25,022 bases of DNA, from positions 1 to 25,022 of IMG/VR virus record IMGVR_UViG_3300020034_000066; one strand, written 5' to 3'. The notes beneath the pieces were generated by a model. The model was not told the DNA's origin and did not search any database. It saw only the letters and a list, made by a program, of their open reading frames with translations. This DNA comes from a virus. Below, piece after piece: positions 21,782-25,022 of the stretch. Within the stretch, counting starts at the first letter, position 1, and each line of letters begins with the position of its first letter. The translations under genes and the position numbers were made by a program.

Positions 21782-22521
21782 TGTCCATTATTATCAGTTC
21801 TTATAAAAGACCGCAACTTTTATATCATGGTCTATGCTCTTTAAATAGACAAAAATTTGATAGAGACCAAGTAGAAATTCTAGTTCTAAACGATGGAATT
21901 CCTGATGGAACTGAGGAAATAGTATGTCTCTTTAGAGATACGTTGCCAGTTAAATATATATTTACGGGAGAACGTAATTTGAATGGACAGGAAATTTATC
22001 GTTCTGGAGGCTTTGCATATAACCAAGGTGTGAGGGAAGCAAAAGGGGAGTATATCACCTTGTCTTGCGCTGAAATGTATCACACCGGGGAAACGATTGC
22101 CTCTATGCTAGAGCAGTTAGAACCTAATTCCTTAGTAATACCGACGGGCCGGGACGATCTGGATGGGAGTTATTTATCCGCTCTATCAGGGAATCCAGAG
22201 CCAGATTTGCCAGCAGGTAATCTCAATATGGAATTACCTTTTTTTATGGCTATTCCTCGTCATATCTATGTAGAAATAGGCGGCTTTGATGAAGATTTCA
22301 TAGGTCAGAGTTATGAAGATAATGATCTCATGGAGCGGCTTCTAAGTTCTGGCCTAAAATTCAGGCCTATTTCAGAAACTGTTGTACATTTATACCACAG
22401 GCGCTGGTATGATTTTGATCCATCGCCGAAGAGGTTCGAGATGAAACAATACAATTACAACATTTACATGAAAAAACGGGGGTCTATTAAACGCAATGAG
22501 AATTTATATAACTGGAATTAA
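21769..22521 (+). CDS. GT2-family glycosyltransferase
   Basis: A 250-residue GT-A fold enzyme. [23 protein letters not shown] and [18 protein letters not shown] form the nucleotide-sugar half. [27 protein letters not shown] is where the metal-binding D-x-D is expected, but here it reads S-C-A-E (residues 99-102). The second half has [43 protein letters not shown], as in galactosyltransferase-like GT2 enzymes (E-D-N-D and H-x-x-H). The gene starts inside the collagen-fibre gene and overlaps the next gene by 26 bases, implying co-translation. Substrate unknown. It likely modifies virion proteins or host surface sugars. Confidence 0.85.
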   Translation: MSMLMSIIISSYKRPQLLYHGLCSLNRQKFDRDQVEILVLNDGIPDGTEEIVCLFRDTLPVKYIFTGERNLNGQEIYRSGGFAYNQGVREAKGEYITLSCAEMYHTGETIASMLEQLEPNSLVIPTGRDDLDGSYLSALSGNPEPDLPAGNLNMELPFFMAIPRHIYVEIGGFDEDFIGQSYEDNDLMERLLSSGLKFRPISETVVHLYHRRWYDFDPSPKRFEMKQYNYNIYMKKRGSIKRNENLYNWN

Positions 22522-23440
22522 GGGTTTTATAGCTACACATCTTAAACGTGAATTAGAAGATCATGGACACACTGTGGGGGGTGGCAATCTCCCTGAGGTC
22601 AATTATTGGCATAAAGGGGTGGCTCACAGAGAATTCAATAGATTTAAACCGGACCTAGTCGTCCATAATGCTGCACAAGTGGGACGACTATTTGGCGAGG
22701 ATAACATAAAGTTCACCATTGATAGCAATGCCCTAATGACAACTCGTATAGCTCAAGCTGCTGCAGAAAGAGGATGTCGTTTATGCTACATTTCTACATC
22801 AGAAGTATATGGTGATCAAGGCGAAACAATGTGCGATGAATCTACTCCACTTAAGTTGTCCCACAATTTGTATGGATTATCCAAAAAGTGGGGGGAAGAA
22901 ACGTGTTTGCTATATCATCCAACCAACCTACAGATTGTGCGCCCTTCTATGCCATACGGGACCGGAGTTCCAGCTGGAAATGGGAGGGCAGCTATTCTAA
23001 ATTTCGTATACAATGCGCTCCATAACACGCCATTAAACGTGCATAAAAATGCTGAACGCTCCAATATTTGGATAGATGATTTGATCCGTAGTTTTAGATC
23101 TATCCTTGAAAATGGAGAGGTTATAACCCAAGGGACAAGCGATTACTATGAAGGGCGTGGGATCTATAATCTCGGCAGAAATGATGATGCTAGAAGCATG
23201 GAGGAAATCGCTGTTTTAGCTTGTGATTTAGCGGGCGCTCCTCGCTCTTTAATAAATTTAGTGGAAGCTCCACCTAACCAAACAAAGATAAAAAGACTTT
23301 GCTGTGAGAAAGTTCGCCAATTAGCCGGAGCTCCAACCACATCTTTAGAGGAAGGCATGGTGAAAATATTACAATACTACATGAACGAAAAGTCATTGCA
23401 GGGATGGCCACAATCCCAGGCCGCGAAGCTGAGTGTATAG
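22496..23440 (+). CDS. NAD-dependent epimerase/dehydratase (extended SDR)
   Basis: A 314-residue nucleotide-sugar enzyme. [16 protein letters not shown] carries a G-x-x-G-F-I-A NAD-binding motif (residues 7-13). HNAAQVG, YISTSEVYGD and the catalytic Y126-x-x-x-K130 (NLYGLSKKWGEE) are typical of UDP-glucose 4-epimerase/sugar dehydratase families, followed by IVRPSMPYGTG and NIWIDDLIRSF. The first glycine motif is slightly shortened (GIKGFIA for GxxGxxG). It would supply an activated sugar for the glycosyltransferases that flank it. It overlaps both neighbours by 26 and 37 bases with no separate ribosome-binding sites. Confidence 0.88.
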   Translation: MRIYITGIKGFIATHLKRELEDHGHTVGGGNLPEVNYWHKGVAHREFNRFKPDLVVHNAAQVGRLFGEDNIKFTIDSNALMTTRIAQAAAERGCRLCYISTSEVYGDQGETMCDESTPLKLSHNLYGLSKKWGEETCLLYHPTNLQIVRPSMPYGTGVPAGNGRAAILNFVYNALHNTPLNVHKNAERSNIWIDDLIRSFRSILENGEVITQGTSDYYEGRGIYNLGRNDDARSMEEIAVLACDLAGAPRSLINLVEAPPNQTKIKRLCCEKVRQLAGAPTTSLEEGMVKILQYYMNEKSLQGWPQSQAAKLSV

Positions 23441-24120
23441 ATGCAATAAACAGCATTATTGATCAGGTAGATCATCTCTTTGTTTATCAGAACGGGTACA
23501 AGAATTTCAACTTGTTAAAAAAAGCCAAAATTACATACTATTCGAGCCTAGATACCGGGTCTGATATGGGGGATGCAGGCAAGTTTTATCGTGCCTGCAA
23601 CCAACCTGAAGATACATTCTACTTCAGTTTAGACGACGATCTTATTTATCCTCCGGATTATGTAAACTACTCACTCTCTTGGCTTAAGAAATTCCCAGCT
23701 GTGGCTCATCATGGCCGTAGCCTTAGGCAGGGAGCTACAGATTATTGGAACGATACCATATTAGCCTGCCGCATATTAGGAGAAGTTGCTCAGCCCACTC
23801 GTGTTCAATTTGCCGGGACTGGAACTCTATGTATAGACACCAGCAAGGTTAAGCTATGTTACGAGGACTTCAAAACCCCTAATATGGCTGACGTATGGGC
23901 AGGAAAGCGATTACAAGAACAAGGGATTCAAGCAATAGTCCCTCCACATGCTGAAGGATGGGCTGTGTTAAATCCTCTTCAAAAAGCGGATGAAACTATC
24001 TGGTATACCAACACTTATGATAACGAGAAGAGAAGACTTCAAAATGAAATATTAGTGGGGCGGCAGCCACCTTTGCGCTCCGACCATTCAGACCCATTTG
24101 GTAGAATTATGGCGGAGTAA
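23404..24120 (+). CDS. Glycosyltransferase (GT-A type, D-D-D motif)
   Basis: A 238-residue enzyme. The N-terminus MATIPGREAECIDAINSIIDQVDHLFVYQNGY resembles GT2-like enzymes beginning MATIPxR. The metal/nucleotide-binding triad is D77-D78-D79 in YFSLDDDLIYPPDYV. Later parts are HHGRSLRQGATDYW, FAGTGTLCIDTS and MADVWAGKRLQEQGIQAIVPP, where an acidic acceptor-site D is expected. It starts 37 bases inside the epimerase gene, so is probably coupled. It is followed by a decayed gene remnant and a terminator, ending the cassette. Confidence 0.82.
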   Translation: MATIPGREAECIDAINSIIDQVDHLFVYQNGYKNFNLLKKAKITYYSSLDTGSDMGDAGKFYRACNQPEDTFYFSLDDDLIYPPDYVNYSLSWLKKFPAVAHHGRSLRQGATDYWNDTILACRILGEVAQPTRVQFAGTGTLCIDTSKVKLCYEDFKTPNMADVWAGKRLQEQGIQAIVPPHAEGWAVLNPLQKADETIWYTNTYDNEKRRLQNEILVGRQPPLRSDHSDPFGRIMAE

Positions 24121-24194
24121 TAAGTGCAGGATTTACAGTAGCTGCAGGCTGAGTCATTGGTACCAAAGTAACAGCAGTTCGTTTCCAATTCTAA
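24120..24194 (+). pseudogene. Remnant 3' end of a paralogue-B-like virion gene
   Basis: In one frame this stretch reads ISAGFTVAAG-stop-VIGTKVTAVRFQF-stop. The end aligns with the C-terminus of the protein at 14151-14579 (GVANGRISAVQMQF): V/VT-AV--QF matches and the stop position is identical. An internal TGA and the lack of a start make it non-functional. The downstream DNA, including CAATTCTAAAT and the terminator, also matches that locus. It is best read as the scar of a recombination or gene replacement at the edge of the sugar cassette. Confidence 0.6.
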
Positions 24195-24208
24195 ATGCAA
24201 TCAATCAC

Positions 24209-24229
24209 ACACCTTAGGGTGTTTTTTTT
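24209..24229 (+). terminator. Intrinsic terminator, near-copy of the one at 14592
   Basis: ACACC and GGTGT pair around TTAG and are followed by eight Ts and ATTGCC. It differs from the 14592 terminator mainly in one loop base. The final gene starts 29 bases after the T-run. Confidence 0.85.
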
Positions 24230-24257
24230 ATTGCCAAAAATGAAGGAGTGTAATCTC

Positions 24258-25022
24258 TTGCCTACTATTTGCCTGAATATGATTGTTAAAAACGAGTCTA
24301 AAGTAATCGAGCGGTGTTTGGAATCTCTCAAACCACACATTGATTACTGGGTCATTGCTGATACTGGAAGCACGGATGATACCAAGGAGAAAATCCAAAA
24401 TATTATGAATGGTGTCCCGGGTGAACTCATTGACGTTCCATGGGTCAATTTCGCTCATAACCGCTCAGCTGTCCTTAAATCGGCTAAAGGTAAAGCGGAT
24501 TATCATCTTATCATTGATGCTGATGAAACTTTCTCTGCTCAACCGGACTTCAGGGAACACTTGAAAACCGATTGTATCTCTGGTAATGTACGCTATCTCA
24601 CTGGTTTCCAGTTTGGTCGTGTCATGTTTCTCAAAGATGATAAAGATTGGTGTTACCGTGGCGTAGTTCATAATTATGCTTTTACAGAAATGCCTGCTAC
24701 ATCTAATACTATCGACTGTGTGGAAATATTACATTATTCAGACGGATCTAGCCATGAAGACGAAAAGGCTAAGTATCTGAATAATGCTAAATTATTAGAA
24801 GCAGAAGTAGAAAAAAATCCCATGGATACTAGGTCAGCATTCTATATTGGCGAGAGCTATAGAGATGCGCACGAACCTGAAAAGGCAATCGAAGCATATC
24901 GTAAACGTATCGCTATGCAGGGATGGGCTGAAGAAGTTTATTGGTCATATTACCAAATAGCTTTACTCAGCAAGGACTTAGATTGCTACTTCGATGCCTT
25001 TGAGTATAGACCAAGCCGTGTG
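24258..25022 (+). CDS. GT2 glycosyltransferase with C-terminal TPR-like region (3' partial)
   Basis: A TTG start nine bases after GAAGGAG. The 255 codons seen are open to the window edge. The N-terminus PTICLNMIVKNESKVIERCLESLKPHIDYWVIADTGSTDDT is the hallmark of SunS-like/TPR-containing GT2 enzymes. D-A-D at residues 87-89 (LIIDADETF) is the metal-binding motif, and FAHNRSAVLKSAKGKADY precedes it. From about residue 185 helical repeats begin (EDEKAKYLNNAKLLEAEVEKNPMDTRSAFYIGESYRDAHEPEKAIEAYRKRI), a TPR pattern. SunS-type enzymes glycosylate peptides, and phage homologues are thought to modify virion proteins. The substrate here is unknown. Confidence 0.9.
   Translation, partial: MPTICLNMIVKNESKVIERCLESLKPHIDYWVIADTGSTDDTKEKIQNIMNGVPGELIDVPWVNFAHNRSAVLKSAKGKADYHLIIDADETFSAQPDFREHLKTDCISGNVRYLTGFQFGRVMFLKDDKDWCYRGVVHNYAFTEMPATSNTIDCVEILHYSDGSSHEDEKAKYLNNAKLLEAEVEKNPMDTRSAFYIGESYRDAHEPEKAIEAYRKRIAMQGWAEEVYWSYYQIALLSKDLDCYFDAFEYRPSRV

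Noticed and set aside
1-25022. CRISPR arrays, insertion sequences, tRNA genes
   Set aside because: No regularly spaced direct repeats, transposase or tRNA-like folds were seen on reading both strands; the only repeats are within fibre and collagen-like genes.

Overview
This window is the late structural region of a tailed bacteriophage or prophage with a long non-contractile tail (siphovirus type). The likely host is a low-GC Gram-positive bacterium (Bacillota). The signs are strong AGGAGG ribosome-binding sites, a RinA/ArpU-like late regulator, SPP1/HK97-type head and connector genes, an Amidase_3+SPOR lysin, and BclA-like collagen/C1q architecture. Almost everything is on the + strand and tightly packed. 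No integrase, replication gene, tRNA or CRISPR array was seen, so lifestyle cannot be decided here.

Layout: (1) 1-1296, the 3' part of a large fibre with YadA-like repeats and a self-cleaving S74 chaperone. (2) 1312-1713, a probable late-gene activator. (3) 1710-2165, a compact minus-strand cassette of three overlapping small genes (39, 59 and 59 codons): a one-helix membrane peptide, an unknown protein and a winged-helix/excisionase-like DNA-binding protein. (4) 2421-4062, terminase small and large subunits. (5) 4063-5587, an accessory stretch with strong hairpins, a candidate promoter, two small genes and an amidase. (6) 5625-10913, head genes: portal, MuF-type minor head protein, two collagen-like proteins, prohead protease and HK97-fold capsid protein. 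(7) 10937-13713, decoration, connector, closure and tail-terminator genes. (8) 13725-20523, a paralogous pair of unknown virion proteins, tail tube, frameshifted tail-assembly chaperones, tape measure, Dit and a Gp37/Tal-like protein. (9) 20582-25022, a collagen-stalk fibre followed by overlapping sugar genes (GT2 glycosyltransferase, NAD-dependent epimerase/dehydratase, second glycosyltransferase), a gene remnant, a terminator, and a TPR-containing glycosyltransferase that leaves the window.

The most notable signals are these. The portal gene ends in a perfect A AAA AAG heptamer directly before its UAG stop. A -1 shift there would fuse the portal to the MuF protein, whose frame is open up to this site and has no credible start of its own. 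The same heptamer is used at the tail-chaperone junction, where frameshifting is expected. The Gly-Xaa-Thr-rich fibre is translationally overlapped with glycosyltransferase/epimerase genes, suggesting phage-encoded glycosylation of its own collagen-like virion proteins. The portal, and perhaps one small gene, appear to start at AUU/AUC codons. Finally, the 3' end of a structural gene plus its terminator is duplicated as a decayed scar after the sugar cassette.

How the genes work together: the terminase packages DNA through the portal into a capsid built by the protease and capsid protein. Connector proteins join it to a tail of roughly 100 nm (my estimate from the 662-residue tape measure). 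Dit, the Tal-like protein and the fibres handle host contact, the sugar genes may decorate the fibres, and the amidase would act in lysis or entry. All assignments come from reading motifs; no database search was run.
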